Source: Posidonia oceanica | Lineage: Eukaryota; Streptophyta; Magnoliopsida; Alismatales; Posidoniaceae | Direction of reading: 5' to 3' | Length of the DNA: 64,000 bases | NCBI GenBank assembly: GCA_037176725.1 | Contig: JAZBRS010000013.1 | Location: 13,411,001-13,475,000 of the forward strand | Part shown: positions 46,131 to 57,858 of the stretch, in pieces | Layout of the letters: each line of letters starts with the position of its first letter | How positions within the stretch are numbered: the first letter of the stretch is position 1 | Translations under genes and position numbers: made by a program | Notes under the pieces: model-generated | The model's database searches: none | What the model saw: the letters and a program-made list of their open reading frames with translations, nothing else | What the model was told of the DNA's origin: nothing

Positions 46131-48028
46131 CTATATCATTTCAAAATATAACTGTTCTACAAGATCACCGGGGCATACCCCTGAAGTACAAGAACTGAGA
46201 ACCACTCTCTCCCTCACCCTTGGGAGCTGAAGGAGGAACCGGAGAAGGAGTCGTTGGAGGCCAAGGCGACTGACGAACGGAAACACCAGAAGGAGCCCTA
46301 GAGGCAGCTCGAGAGCGACGGCTACCTGAATGGTGGCTCGGCTCAAGCATCGGCGGAGGAGGAACTGACCGTCCTGCAATGACAGCAGTCTCGAAAGCGT
46401 GCCTCTGATAATGACTCACCTCACCCTCGAGCTGTGCAACAACGCTTGCATTACCAGCCAAATTCTGCAAGAAGGACAATCAGAATGTCAAACAAGAACA
46501 AAGGAACAAAAGTAGAGCAAGGCTAGTCGTACCGTCTCAACTGCCTCCAACCGCCTCCTCAGCTCGGCAATCTTTGCAGCTGAATCAGTCGCCGATGGAG
46601 GTTGCTGCTACGCAGCAAGTTGGGTAATCTCAGTAGCCCTCTCCTCAGCAAGCTGACGAGCTGAGCCTAGGTCACTAACAGTAGCCTGTACCTGCCGTTC
46701 TAGCTCCTGAACTCGCGCATCCTGAAAAGACAGCTCCCTCTGAAGATCATCAATCCGTAAAGGCCAGAACCATAGTCAGAACTGAATAAAGAATATAAAA
46801 GGAAAGTACACTGCTATACTTACCATACTTTGAAGGCGGGAAATCTCCTCGGCATGACCTGGTGGAGGGGCAGAGCTGGTTGAGGGCTGCAAAAGCAAAG
46901 AGGCATGATTAGCATAATTTCTAAGGCAAACAAATATGCTATAAAAAATAAATGCAAACTTGAGAAGCAGAGGCTCGCAGGCGCTCAGCCTCCTCGATCA
47001 GCTCAGCAACGTGCCTAACTAGGTCGCGCTCACGCTGACTATACTCGTCAGTAGTCCTCAGCTGCAAGGGGCAAGTACCAAACAAGTTAGCTGTCAAGAA
47101 ATACAAGCCATACAAATTGAAACATAAAGCTAAATGCTCATCGCTATCTCCATTTGCATCCTGTGAGAGCGGACAGACTCCCACAGCTCGCCCACAGTCA
47201 TCGCTGCCACATCAGGAGCGGTGTCAGCAATAGGAAGGTTCGACCGCCCTAGAAAATGGGAGCGATGGAAAACCATGAGCCCACCTAACTGGTCGTCCGA
47301 GCCAACCTCGGGCCTCATCTCCGAGACCGTCTCCTCGAACTCCTCCTCTAAGTCCTCATAACTAAAGAAGCTGCTGGAACCAGAACCTGGCTCCGCCCCG
47401 GCCTTCACGGCCTCGCCACCGATGTGCCCTACCGCCTGAGCCACCTCTGCCTGCACCTCGTCTCAAGGAATCTGGTCCCGCTAGTAGTCCGGGGGATCCC
47501 TCGTGTCGCCATCTGCCTCCCGTCGGACAAAATCCACCATTTTTCTCCACCAGCCGTCAACCTCACCGAACTGCGCGATGAGGGGATTGACCGGCCTCAC
47601 CTCTGGCTCCTCCGTGGGTCCCGCCTCGTCCAACCCCGCCTCGCACAAAGTGGCCTCAGGAACTGCCTCCTAGGAAAGCACGCCAAGGCCGCAGCCCGCC
47701 ACGCCGGCCTCCACAATAGCTAGACCCACCACCATGGCCTCAGACGCTGTCCCAGTCTCCGTGGTCTCCGCCACCTCCGCAACCTCCATGGCCATTACCA
47801 CCGCCTCCACAAGTTCCACCTCGGCCGTTCCAGCCTCCACCGTTGCGCCCACAGGCGCCACCTGAGCCGTTTCAGCCACCACAGCGTGCCCTCCACAACC
47901 ATCGTCACCGCCTCTGTCACCACCGGGGTTTCTGTCGGAGCTGCCCCAAGCTCACTGGAGGACGACGGCCCAGGTCCTGTCCAGGCACGCTTTGCCGGTT
48001 TCATGTATACCTTGCCAAACCGTTGCAT
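46131..48028 (-). CDS. Antisense gene y of A-I, PMD-core-less form (multi-exon, decayed)
   Basis: Starts at 48028 (MQRFGKVYMKPAKRAWTGPG), shared with A-II gene y (MEKQISHFYSRMAKRARTRPGPS). A Val/Ala/Glu-rich stretch follows (47905-47650, one frameshift). PTEEPEVRPVNPLIAQFGEV comes next, then an acidic block at 47456-47130 (SYEDLEEEFEETVSEM, LMVFHRSHFLGRSNLP). Short coiled-coil exons follow: LRTTDEYSQRERDLVRHVAE (about 47061-46963), DARVQELERQVQATV (about 46780-46535) and a Ser/Pro-rich end (46479-46165, SHHSGSRRSRAASRAPSG). The PMD core exons found in A-II (62333-63600) are absent. The splice donor after the acidic block reads AT where A-II has GT. Function unknown. Confidence 0.62.
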
Positions 48029-48161
48029 TTTCACAAAGAAAGGAGAGCGGAATGAAGAGACCACTGCACACCGAGTTCGCCGGAGGTAAGGGAGAGCTCG
48101 CAGTTGCCGGAGAAGAGGAGAAGAGAAGGAAAGGTGGCCGCCCGTTGTGTAGGACGAAGGT

Positions 48162-48169
48162 CTTATATC
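48162..48169 (-). promoter_or_regulatory. TATA box of gene y (A-I)
   Basis: GATATAAG on the minus strand, 134 bp before the ATG and 8 bp after the nearest hairpin cassette. Gene y of A-II has the same layout. Confidence 0.6.
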
Positions 48170-48176
48170 ATTCAAT

Positions 48177-48325
48177 GTTATACGCGTGAGATGAGCCGTC
48201 CAACGCGTCGGAGGCATTGAAACGTTGTCCGCATACACTGACACGGCCAATGCTCAAAGAAGGGAAAGCGTTATACGCAGGAACCCTTGTGGATAACGTT
48301 GGACACAGTAGTTCACGCATCCAAC
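48177..48325. promoter_or_regulatory. Hairpin cassettes upstream of gene y (A-I)
   Basis: TGTTATACGCG...CCGTCCAACGCG, AACGTTGTCCGC, GCGTTATACGC...GTGGATAACGTTGGACAC...ACGCATCCAAC. Reverse-complement homologue of 61243-61397 in A-II. Confidence 0.55.
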
Positions 48326-48444
48326 ACCTCTAATACAGGGAGTTTTCTGAACTTAAGTTCTCTTTGATAAAAACTGTGAAGGTATGCCAGAAGAAGCGGA
48401 AGTAGGCAAAGGAAAATAAAAAAATGACTTTTATTTCGGCTTTA

Positions 48445-49540
48445 CCTTGGGGCAACCCCCTCGTTGTTTTATTTCAGTTCGACCCTCTTGGGCAATCCCC
48501 TTGGCAAGTCATGTTTATTTCGGCTCGACCCCCTTAGGCAATCCCCTCGGCAAGTTATGTTTTATTTCGGTTCGTCCCCCCTTGGGCAATCCCCTCGGCA
48601 AGTCATGTTTTATTTCAGTTCGACCCCCTTGGGCAATCCCCTCGGCAAGTCATGTTTTATTTTAGTTCGACCCCCTTGGGCAATCCCCTTGCAAGTCATG
48701 TTTTATTTTAGTTCGACCCCCTTGGGCAATCCCTTTGGCAAGTCATTTAAATTTCAGTTCGACCCCCTTGGGCAATCCCCTCGGCAAGTCATGTTTTATT
48801 TCAACTCGACCCCCTTGGGCAATCCCCTCGGCAAGTCATGTTTTATTTCGGTTCGACCCCCTTGGGCAACCCCCTCGGCAAGTCATTTAAATTTCAGTTC
48901 GACCCCCTTGGGCAATCCCTTCGGCAAGTCATGTTTTATTTCAGTTCGACCCCCTTGGGCAATCCCCTCGGCAAGTCATGTTTTATTTTAGTTCGACCCC
49001 CTTGTGCAATCCCCTCGGCAAGTCATGTTTTATTTCAGTTCGACCCCCTTGGGCAACCGACTCGGCAAGTCATTTAAATTTTAGTTCGACCCCCTTGGGC
49101 AATCTCCTCGACAAGTCATGTTTTATTTCAGTTCGACCTCCTTGGCAATCCCCTCGGCAAGTCATGTTTTATTTCAGTTTGACCCCATTGGGCAACCCCC
49201 TCGGCAAGTCATTTAAATTTCAGTTCGACCCCCTTGGGCAATCCCCTCAGCAAGTCATTTAAATTTTAGTTCGACCCCCTTGGGCAATCCCCTCGGCAAG
49301 TCATGTTTTATTTTAGTTCGACCCCCTTGGGCAATCCCCTCGGCAAGTCAAGTTTAATTTCAGTTCGACCCCCTTGGCAATCCCCTCGGCAAGTCATGTT
49401 TAAATTTCAGTTCAACCCCCTTAGACAATCCCCTCGGCAAGTCATGTTTTATTTCAGTTCGACCCCCTTGGGCAATCCCCTCGGCAAGTCATTTAAATTT
49501 CAGTTCGACCCCCTTGGGCAATCCCCTCGGTAGGTCTTTT
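48445..49540. repeat. 47-bp tandem repeat array of A-I (about 23 units)
   Basis: The unit has GTTCGACCCCC, then CTTGGGCAATCCCCTCGGCAAG, then TCATGTTTTATTTCA, about 47 bp. A 44-bp variant carries TCATTTAAATTTCA. The CTTG...CAAG ends form a short stem. The homologous array of A-II is at 58845-59392 in reverse orientation. Open frames through it (175 codons and less) are repeat translations. Confidence 0.93.
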
Positions 49541-49626
49541 AAAGAATCCTGGAGCACAATCGGGTTAGCAAAGCAAACAATCCAAAAGCAGGTACCTCAG
49601 AGCACAACCGGATAAACAAAGCTAAG

Positions 49627-50000
49627 CCAACGGTATTAGTAGACCCATCGTTCACTAACTCCCGAGTCTGAAGATGACGGTCTCTGTTGAGAATGTAGGC
49701 AACATTCGATGAAAGGACACTTGATTTTGGTGAATCAAGCCAACGGTATTAGTGGACCCATCGTTCACCAACTCTCGGGTCACAAGACGACGGTCTCTGT
49801 CGAGAATGTAGGCAACATTCAATGAAAGGACACTTGATTGTGACAAATAGAGCCAACGCGGCTAGTAAAGAAGAGATCAATCCACTTTTGCCTGGGAGCA
49901 TCATGGACCTCTCGCTCACCAACCCACGTATCATAAGACGATAGTCCCTGTGGAGAGTGTAGGCTACACTTGATGAAAGGGCACTTGATTATGACAAATT
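49627..50000. repeat. About 113-bp repeat, three diverged copies (A-I)
   Basis: Units contain CACCAACTC..G.GT, ACGGTCTCTGT.GAGAATGTAG, GCAACATTC.ATGAAAGG and ACACTTGATT. The equivalent in A-II is at about 58380-58760, in reverse. Confidence 0.8.
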
Positions 50001-50239
50001 GCATTCACGCATGTGTCAGTCCGCCTTAGGTGGTGAGAAAAATTCCTGAGCCAACCCAGTATACAAATTAAAGCCGGTAATGATGGAGGAACCTCATTAT
50101 CTAGGGTCATGCATTGCATATCATGATCACCTCCTTCGCATTCCCGTCAGCACGCATCCATGCATAGCGCATTGTATTGCATTCGCATTGTATCGCATTC
50201 GCATTGAGTGGTCGTCGGAAACACTAGCCATCCATCTTT

Positions 50240-50440
50240 TAAACTTGACTCCCCACGGGCAACCCCTGTGGCAAGTCTTTTAGTTTGACCCCCGCAGGCA
50301 ATCCCCGTGGCAAGTCTTTTAGTTTGACCCCCGTGGGCAAATCCCGTGGCAAGTCTTTTAGTTTGACCCCCGTGGGCAACCCCTGCGGACATGTCTTTAG
50401 TTTGTTTCCCTTGGGCAATCCCCTTGGCCATCTTTCCTTA
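50240..50440. repeat. About 39-bp repeat before the polypurine tract (A-I)
   Basis: Five units of TTGACCCCCG(T/C)GGGCAA-CCCC-GTGGCAAGTCTTTTAG type. A-II has three to four copies at 58028-58160. Confidence 0.85.
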
Positions 50441-50567
50441 GCCGACCCTCATTGTGTCTTGTCCAAGTCTAGTGGCAGTAGGCCTTGGATTTCATTTAGA
50501 ATCTCTTGGTAGTGCCACACGGGGGTATCGTCTCGCCTTGTAGATAGCTTCATGCCGAAGCCATCTT

Positions 50568-50582
50568 CAAGGAGGGGCAATC
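50568..50582 (+). other. Polypurine tract of A-I
   Basis: CAAGGAGGGGCAATC directly precedes the 3' LTR. The same tract is seen in reverse at 17012-17026 and 57844-57858. Confidence 0.85.
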
Positions 50583-51905
50583 TGTAGATACCCCATTTTG
50601 GCACTCCCTTCATGGTAGTATAGTCTATTGCCTTGGGTCGCCCTTAGACACTCTTCGCTCAATCCAAGGCATCTTACTTGAGCCAAACACCTTTTCTCCA
50701 GTTCAAAATGTTATCCCTATTTAAGCCTCAAGTGTCAACAACTTGAATGTTCTTCATTTCTTGACCAAATTTGGAAGATGGACTGACTAAGGGTGTTATA
50801 CGCTGGATTCCCAGCTTATAACGTTGGCCGCTGGTTTTCCAGCGGCTAACCTTGGCTGCTGGTTTTCCAGTGTCTAACGTGGGAACCCAGTCAGCCCCAA
50901 ACTTTCTTTATTTGGCCAAATACAAAATCCGTGTTTTTGCCTTCTTTAGACTTTGTTGACCAGTCAATGCAATTAACACCAGCTTAATGACATTTAATCG
51001 AGTTTTAATTAGGAGATATTCCTTGAGCCTAGCAGCTATGCTTCGGAGGTCATTATCCGCTGGAATTCCAGCAGACAACATTATCCGCTGGATTTCCAGC
51101 GTATAACCCCCCCTGAATTGGAAAGTTGGCTGGTCTATTCATTCAATTCCTTTTTTATTCCTCCCCTGCTTCTATAAAAGCAGGCGTACCCCCACAGGGT
51201 CAAGGGACGGATGTTTGGAGAGAGGTGAGATTTTTGAGAATTGAAATAGTGGAGAGATCCCTAGAGAGAGATACCACATTTTGAGAGAACTTTGAGAAAG
51301 TGGATAGAGTCTTTGAAAGAGCTTGAGTCTCCCTTTGTTGTCAGTAGCATCATGTTGACATATCTTGCACTCTGTGCATAGATAAAAAGGGGACTCTCTT
51401 TAATTTTTCTCTTTTCATATCATATGTTTAATTCCGTAGTATAATCAAGCATATTCATTTCATGTATTGTTGTAGCTAGGCATACATTTCCATTAGTTGC
51501 AACCGGGGGGATCAAACCCCTTGGGTAAGTATTTCATTGTGTCTCTTTATGTCCCTTTTTATTTATTCCGAATAAGTTACTACACCATATTGATCCATAT
51601 TTGCGTCATTTCTATTTGTTTTCTTAACATTTGTCATACAAGGAGGAAGAAGAAAGAAGAAGAGATTCACCAAGCACGGGCACCCTTGGGCAACGTAGGC
51701 ATTGTCCCAAGGTAGCTAAACCCACAACCATCACACATCTCCCCAAGGTGTCTCGAGGACCAGTGAAAAACCGAGAGGCGATCACACTGACTTCAACACA
51801 CGTGTAGTGGAGAAGTTAGATACAACAAAAGAGGACCCCAAGAAGGAGCAAATAGAAACAAAAAAGCGAGCCTCTTCTCCTCCTAACCGAAACCCCATTT
51901 CCACA
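50583..51905 (+). mobile_element. 3' LTR of A-I
   Basis: TGTAGATACCCCATTTTGGC to CCCCATTTCCACA, 1323 bp, followed by the duplication GGAGG. Cassettes lie at 50795-50878 and 51051-51107, and a TATA box at 51173-51180. It aligns over its whole length with 29799-31123. Confidence 0.93.
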
Positions 51906-51910
51906 GGAGG

Positions 51911-54720
51911 TAATGTCGGCCTTGGGCTGGCTCTTTTTGGTGGTAGGAGGAGTGGCTTTGGTGGCAGGCTCTGCTGTGGTGGGTATAGATGGTTGGCCTG
52001 ATGGTAGAGGCACAACGGGTACTAGACGGCTAGGCCTAGCCACTGGTGCTGTAGGCTTGTAGACCCTCCCCGATCGCGTGACTTCAGTGCACGTTTCCGT
52101 CGCATAGTTATAGGGCACGCGATGGGTGTCCCTGGTTAGGTCAATAATCACGGGAGCATGCGCTTCGAGCACAAGAGGGGCTACAGGGGTATTTGCTGGA
52201 TGATGGGGGGATGGGTGATGCTGCTGAGAAGGTGATGAGGGCCTTGGTTGAGACCTAGCTAGTAGGCAGGCAGGGGGTCCTAACTGGGGTCTACCTAAAA
52301 GGTGGGCAAGGGCTTGGGCCTGAGGTCTAGCTTGAAGGTGAACAGGGGCTTGAGCCTGAGGATGCATGGTGGGCCGCACGGTGGAGCGCTCCGGCCTGGC
52401 ACGCGGTCGGACCATATGAATTCCCGACTCGGAGCCGGCAACTGCCGCACGGTAGAGGGAGAAGGGAAAGGGCTCAGAGATGTCATGGATGAGCTCAGAG
52501 GGGTCTTCCACAGACGTGGCAGGCCTAGAGGGGAAGAGAGAGAGGATTCCCAAGGTTCTCGTGCTTCCCGGGTTGGAATGCTCCGGCATAGGCTGGTGGA
52601 CAATGCTGGAATGGGGAGACGCTAATCCTAATGCAGGTGCAGATGCTAGTGGAGGTGCAAAAGTGGATGCCTCGTGTGTGTGAAACAACTATCCGTCGAG
52701 TGCCCTATGACTCGATGGAAGTTGCAGAAAAGATTCGCTCTGTGCCAATGGGGAAGTGGATTTGGTAGTGGGCGAACCTAGGGAAACCTCAGGTACGGCG
52801 CAACCTTGGGGAGAACGACCCTCAGTGGTTCCACTAGTGGGGTGAATTGGTGCCGATCTATGAAATGTCGTCTCTGCCCTTGGTATTGCGGTGGTTGTGA
52901 TTTGTGGAGTGGGGGGGGTGCCATAGGTGGAGGTGTGTATACTACTTGATTCGGGGCAGGCCGTACTGACAGATGAACAGGCGCGGGCGGGGAGTCGACG
53001 TATGCAACAGCGGTTTCAGAGAATCCTTCTTCCTAGGACGGCTACTGCTGCTACCACTGCTGTTGTTGCTGGTGTTGCTACTGCTACTACTGCTGCTGCT
53101 GGTGGCTTGCTTGGCAAACGCAGAGAGTGCAAGGAAGTTGCCGCTTCGTAGCGAACTCTCTATGCAAGTGCCAGCCCGAATCAGTGCTGCAAAGGTTGTG
53201 ACAGGATAAATGCTAAGCAGAGCCCCAGTGGATGGTTGCACACCTCTGATGATGATCTCGATAGACTCCTCGTTAGAGGGTCCATCTCGAACCTGTGAGG
53301 CAAGGGTGCGCCAACGGCCGACGTACTCCCCGAATGGCTCACTGGGATTCTGCTGGGTTGCGACTAGGTCTGCGCTCTTTGGGAACATGTCGAGCTTGAA
53401 GGAGTATTGCTCCAGGAACACCTGGCTAAGGTCGTTCCAAGTCTTAATGGAGGCCATGTCAAGCGAGGTGAACCACTTGAGGGCCGGGCCGGTCAGACTC
53501 TTCTAGAACAGGTGGATCAGCAACCTCTTGTCAGCCTGGAGTTGAGCGAGATCTCCGCAGTACGCCTTCAGATGGGCAACGGGGCAGCCTCTACCATTGT
53601 ATTTATCAAAATCTGGGATACGGAATTTCGGTGGGAGCACCGCATCTGGAAAGTAACAGAGGTCTCGGAATTGGTAGGACTGGTGGTCAGCGCCCTGCAC
53701 TAGACGTAGTGCCTTTTCCAAAATGTCCATCCTGTTATTGATGGGGTCTGGATTGGCTGCCGAAGGTGATGGGGCAGCAGGGGCAGGGACCACATACGCC
53801 AACTAGGTCACACCGAGGTGCTCCTTCGGATCCACCATCGCGCCGCCTGGTGAAGTGACGTGATGGCCGGCATATTCGTGCATGGGTGCAGTGTATGCTG
53901 GGATGCATGTTGGGGTAGGAAACTGCTGATGCACGAGGTAGGGATAGCTAGCATGCTGTGCAGTGGGTGGTGCAAAGTGCTGGAGCAACAGTTGCTACGC
54001 AGGCGCGGTGCCGGGCAGTGGGCCTGTAGGGTACTGTGCTCCAACCAGCCCGAAGGACTGGCCATCAGGTGGTGAAGTGATATGCTGTGCGATGAGTAGT
54101 GCAAATGCAGGAGGTGGAAGCTGTGCCCAGTGAGTAGCTGGGGCGATGGTCTAGGCAGGGGTGCAGTGGAGAAAGCTTGAAATGACGGAGCAGGCAGCTG
54201 AGGAACCTCAGGAGCAGCGGGAATGAAAGAGGGGTGAATAGACAGAGCCATGCCCTGCAGTCTCTGGGCAGTCTCCATCAGGTGCTGATACTGCACGTCA
54301 GGCGTCCCGTCAATGGGAATGCTAAGGTGCAGTGCCAGCAGGGGACCATATCTAAAAGGTAAGAACACAGACTGTCCAAGAGATAGGAATTCTACAGCAA
54401 AGGTCGCCGTAGCAGAAGGGATGTCGAGAACGACATACCCCTGGGACTGAGGGGTCAGAGGTGCCTCCGGAGCGCAAGTGGGGGTCATCAAGATGGGCTC
54501 GGTGATTAGATCCGGAGGGGCGTAGGTCTGCTAATGCCCCGCAGCATACTGGGGTGCCTCAGGCACCAGAGGGTGAAACCCTGGTGTCACAAGGGGCACA
54601 GAGAGAGTCGAAGCGAGAGTCGGAGGGGCCGAAGCGGAAATCCCATCTAGGGCAACAGAAATCAGAGGCTCATCGGTGAACTGGGCCATAGCTGACTGAG
54701 AGCGAGTGAGAACAGGGCTA
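51911..54720 (-). pseudogene. gag of element B (several TAG stops)
   Basis: Long frames at 54491-53808, 53802-53503, 53457-52942 and 52688-51911, partly in one frame broken by TAG. The core has FRIPDFDKYNGRGCPVAHLK (residues 60-80 of the second frame), TGPALKWFTSLDMASIKTWN, FLEQYSFKLDMFPKSADL and QVRDGPSNEESIEIIIRGVQ. This is the retrotransposon-gag domain. Ser/Asn-rich and Pro/Gln-rich linkers follow (53095-53020, 52350-52200). One stop sits where Gln is usual before the S-L-T-G motif. The gene continues at 29798, on the other side of A-I. Confidence 0.85.
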
Positions 54721-55902
54721 CGACGAAAAGTAAAGAGACGGGTCCTACGAGGAGCTATCGTCGCGAAGGCGGATAGCTCGGGAAAGAATGGTCAGGAACA
54801 GGTGTCCCAACCGGGGTGTCAGTAAGAGAAAGAACTCAAGCTCCGGTTAGGGAACTCGCTCATTGACCTATTCGACGAGACACAACACAAACAAAAATAG
54901 GCATTAAAACCCGAAACTAAAATGCAAATGTATGGTGGTATGAATGGCAGTCATGCAAATGTATGCTCTCTAGCATGCTCTCTCTCACCAATCTAGTGTA
55001 TCCTAGTAGGTTGTGTACGTCGGACACTCACAAGTGTACGGGTCAACGAGTCAGGCTAGAAAAAGTAGGTCCCCGTCTAAATCTTGGCCAAAACTTAGGC
55101 AGTAACGGGGTAGTGCGTTGGTGGCCTCGACCTTGCCAAAGCATGGGTGGTACCCTCCACTAGCACCGACACGACTCCTGACAAGGGGGGACAGACCGGC
55201 TGACTTGGGCCACGCCAAAGTAGTGGAGCAAGAGGCCGGGACTGTCCTTCTCAAACTGGTAGGTGGACTCAGAGAAGAGAATATGCATGCCCTATATACT
55301 CATTCATGCAAATATGATTAAAGTTTTTTATCTTACATATTTTATTAACACAAAGGGGATGAAGGTGTGTTGATATCTCTAGTTGCTCCTAGAGTTGATT
55401 TTACTTGCCATTTTTAGTTAGCCATGGGGGAAACAATCAGTCTCTAATTGTCCTTAGGCATAGTGCAAAAAAAGGGGAAGAAAATTATCCAAACATGGCA
55501 AGCAAGCAACACACATCATTACAAAAGACATGCACATGGTATGTGCTAGTGTTGTGGACATGATTGGTGAAAATGAAAGACAGTCAGCATATCAAAAGGC
55601 ATATACAAGCATGGCATGTGTATAAGTGAAGTGACATGGCATACTTGTGTGAAATAACCCAAGCATCAGACAAAAGGCATGGATTAATGCAATAATCATG
55701 CAAGCATGGCAATCAAATGCTAGAATAAGGAAAGTGCATGAATTAAAGCAATAAATAAGCAGACAAGGTAAATAAATGCTGAGATAAGCAATGAATAAAG
55801 ATTGATGCGATAAGTAAATAAACAAGGCAACAAGTGCAAAGCTAAGCAAAGAAACAAGCCACACAAAAGCGGAAAAGTGGAAATGAAAGCCGGAGTCTAG
55901 AA
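54721..55902 (-). other. Leader of element B
   Basis: Untranslated region between primer site and gag. It has no gene. The stretch 55560-55860 is rich in 'aagca.taaat' text. Confidence 0.5.
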
Positions 55903-55920
55903 TCCCCAGCGAAGTCGCCA
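55903..55920 (-). other. Primer-binding site of element B (tRNA-Arg type)
   Basis: Minus strand TGGCGACTTCGCTGGGGA, one base after the LTR end. It matches, with one or two differences, the complement of a plant tRNA-Arg 3' end (..CCCCAG.GGAGTCGCCA), which I recall as the usual primer of Tat/Ogre elements. Confidence 0.65.
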
Positions 55921-55921
55921 C

Positions 55922-56515
55922 TGTAGTAACCCTGAAAATTGACACGTTCATGCACGATGCCAAAGCTCACGTGCACCGACCGATAGTAGGCCACTATAAG
56001 CGGGTGGATCTGAGGAAGGAAACTCAACTTGAAAACACTGAAAAGCAGAGACGAATGCAAAAGGAAAATAAAAGAAAAGACAAGGAGTCGCCACCTAATT
56101 TATTAAAACGGAAAAACTAGGAAAACCGTATAAGGAACGTGCAGAGAAAACTTATGCATTTCGAAAGCATGCAAAATCTAATGCAAATCTATGACACAAA
56201 GTCAATACGGTCCAGAGAAAGGGTAAGGACTCCTGTTACGTGCGGGGAAGGTGTTAGGCACCCCCAATATGCCCGGGGAATCGGTCTTTCTTAACCGATC
56301 CGCTATTGTGCGGCAAATGTTGGCAAATAAATGCCGATTTATATTCGCCTTAAGGCGGTATGCAATATGCAATTATAAACCATGCGAAGCTTAGCAAACC
56401 TTGTTTAAGAGCGATTAATTAAAGATAAAACGTTGTAAAGAGGCAATAAACAACAAGGGAAATGAAACTAAAACCAGAAGTATTAAATAAAACAGACGAA
56501 AAGCGATAACACAGG
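55922..56515 (-). mobile_element. 5' LTR of element B, inner part
   Basis: Starts (plus) TGTAGTAACCCTGAAAAT. It is near-identical to 17124-17720 apart from scattered changes. Interrupted by A-II. Confidence 0.9.
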
Positions 56516-57843
56516 TGTGGATATGGGGTTTTGGGAAGGTTAGGAGGAGGGGAAAGCCTTGCTTCTCCTTTGTTTCTGTTTGCTCCTTCTTGGGGTCCCC
56601 CTTTTGGCGTATCTAACTTCTCCACTCCACGTGTGTTGAAGTCAGTGTGATCGCCACTCTCGGTTTGCTTTCGCTGGCCCTCGAGACGCCTTGGGGAGAT
56701 GTGTGATGGTTGTGGGTTCAGCTACCTTGGGACAACGCCTGTGTTGCCCAAGGGTGCCCGTGCTTGATGAGTTTCTTCTTCTTCCTTTTTCCTCCTTGTA
56801 CGACAAATGTTAGCAAAACAAACAGAAATAATGCAAATATGGATCAATATGGTGTAGTAACTTATTCAGAATAAATAAAATAGAAAATAGAGAAACATAA
56901 TGAAATACGTACCCGTGGGGTTTGATCCCCCCGGTTGCAACTGATGAAAATGTATGTTTAGCTACAACAATATATGAATTGAATATGCTTGATTATGCTA
57001 CGGAATTAAATATGTGATATGAAAAAAAGAAAAGGAAACAATAAATAGAGTCCCCTTTTATCTATGCACGAAGTGCGAGACATGTCGACATGATGTTACT
57101 AACAACAAAGGGAAACTCAAGCTCTTTCAAAGACTCTCCACTTTTCAGAATTCTCTTCACTATTTCAATTCTCAAGGATCTCCCTTTTCTCTAGAAATCC
57201 CTCTTAATATCAAAGAATCGTCCCCTGACCCTGTGGGGGTACCCCTGCTTTATAGAAGCAGGGGAGGAACAACAAAGGAATGGAATGAATAGACCTGCCA
57301 ACTTTCCAATTCAGGAGTGTTATACGCTGGAAAACCAGCAGATAACATTATACGCTAGGATTCCAGCGGATAACGGCCTCTGAAGCACAACTGCCAGGAT
57401 CAAGGAATATCCCCTAATTAAAACATGATTAAGTGCCATTAAGCTGGTGTTAATTGCATTGACTGGTCAACAAAGCCTAAAGAAGGCAAAAACACGGATT
57501 TTGGATTTGGCCAAATAAAGAAAGTTTAGGACTGACTGGGTTCCCACGTTGGATGCTGGAAAACCAGCGGCCAATGTTAGCCGCTGGGAAACCTGCGGCC
57601 AACGTTGTAAGCTAGGAATCCAGCGTACAACACCTTCCGTTAGTCCATCTCCCAAATTTGGTCAAGACATGAAGAACATTCAAGTTGTCGACACTTGGGG
57701 CTTAGATAGGGATAACATTTTGATCCGGAGAGAAGGTGTTTGGCTCGAGTAAGACGTCCTGGATTGAGCAAAGGGCTTCTGGGAGCGACCTAATGCAATA
57801 AGCTATACTAACATGAAGGGAGTGCCAAAATGGGATATCTATA
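56516..57843 (-). mobile_element. 3' LTR of A-II
   Basis: Minus strand TATAGATATCCCATTTTGGC to CCCCATATCCACA, 1328 bp. Cassettes lie at 57319-57375 and 57548-57632 (including GTTGGATGCTGG...CCAGCGGCC). The polypurine tract is at 57844-57858. Confidence 0.9.
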
Positions 57844-57858
57844 GATTGCCCCTCCTTG

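Larger units (their letters stand above)
29799..51905 (+). mobile_element. Family A giant Tat/Ogre-like element A-I, complete from LTR to LTR (22.1 kb)
   Basis: Both LTRs, a primer-binding site, gag, tandem proteases, RT/RNase H, archaeal-type RNase H, integrase, two antisense PMD-type genes, a 47-bp array, smaller arrays and a polypurine tract are present in order. The duplication GGAGG lies at 29794-29798 and 51906-51910. It sits in the gag-protease region of element B. A solo LTR (41511-42807) adds 1.3 kb. Pol is broken by stops and frameshifts, so the copy is not autonomous. The LTRs are clearly alike but differ at scattered positions. Confidence 0.93.
51906..56515 (-). mobile_element. 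Family B element, gag and 5' LTR portion
   Basis: The remainder of the element at 17124-29798: gag, leader, primer site and the first 594 bp of the 5' LTR (from its inner end). A-II cuts the LTR at 56515 after ACAGG; the uncut LTR B2 reads 'aacataggtggcaaag' there. The far end lies outside the window. Confidence 0.88.

Noticed and set aside
48464..49533. Plus-strand frames such as the 175-codon one with repeated FYFSSTPLGNPLGKS
   Set aside because: Translation of the 47-bp array; the copy in A-II gives other frames.
48445..49540. CRISPR-like regular array
   Set aside because: Units are contiguous, with no unique spacers, in a plant genome. It is a satellite-like tandem repeat.
29799..51905. 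Reading 29799-31123 as a second solo LTR unrelated to 50583
   Set aside because: The GGAGG duplication and the match of both flanks to one element B reading frame show they are the two ends of a single insertion.
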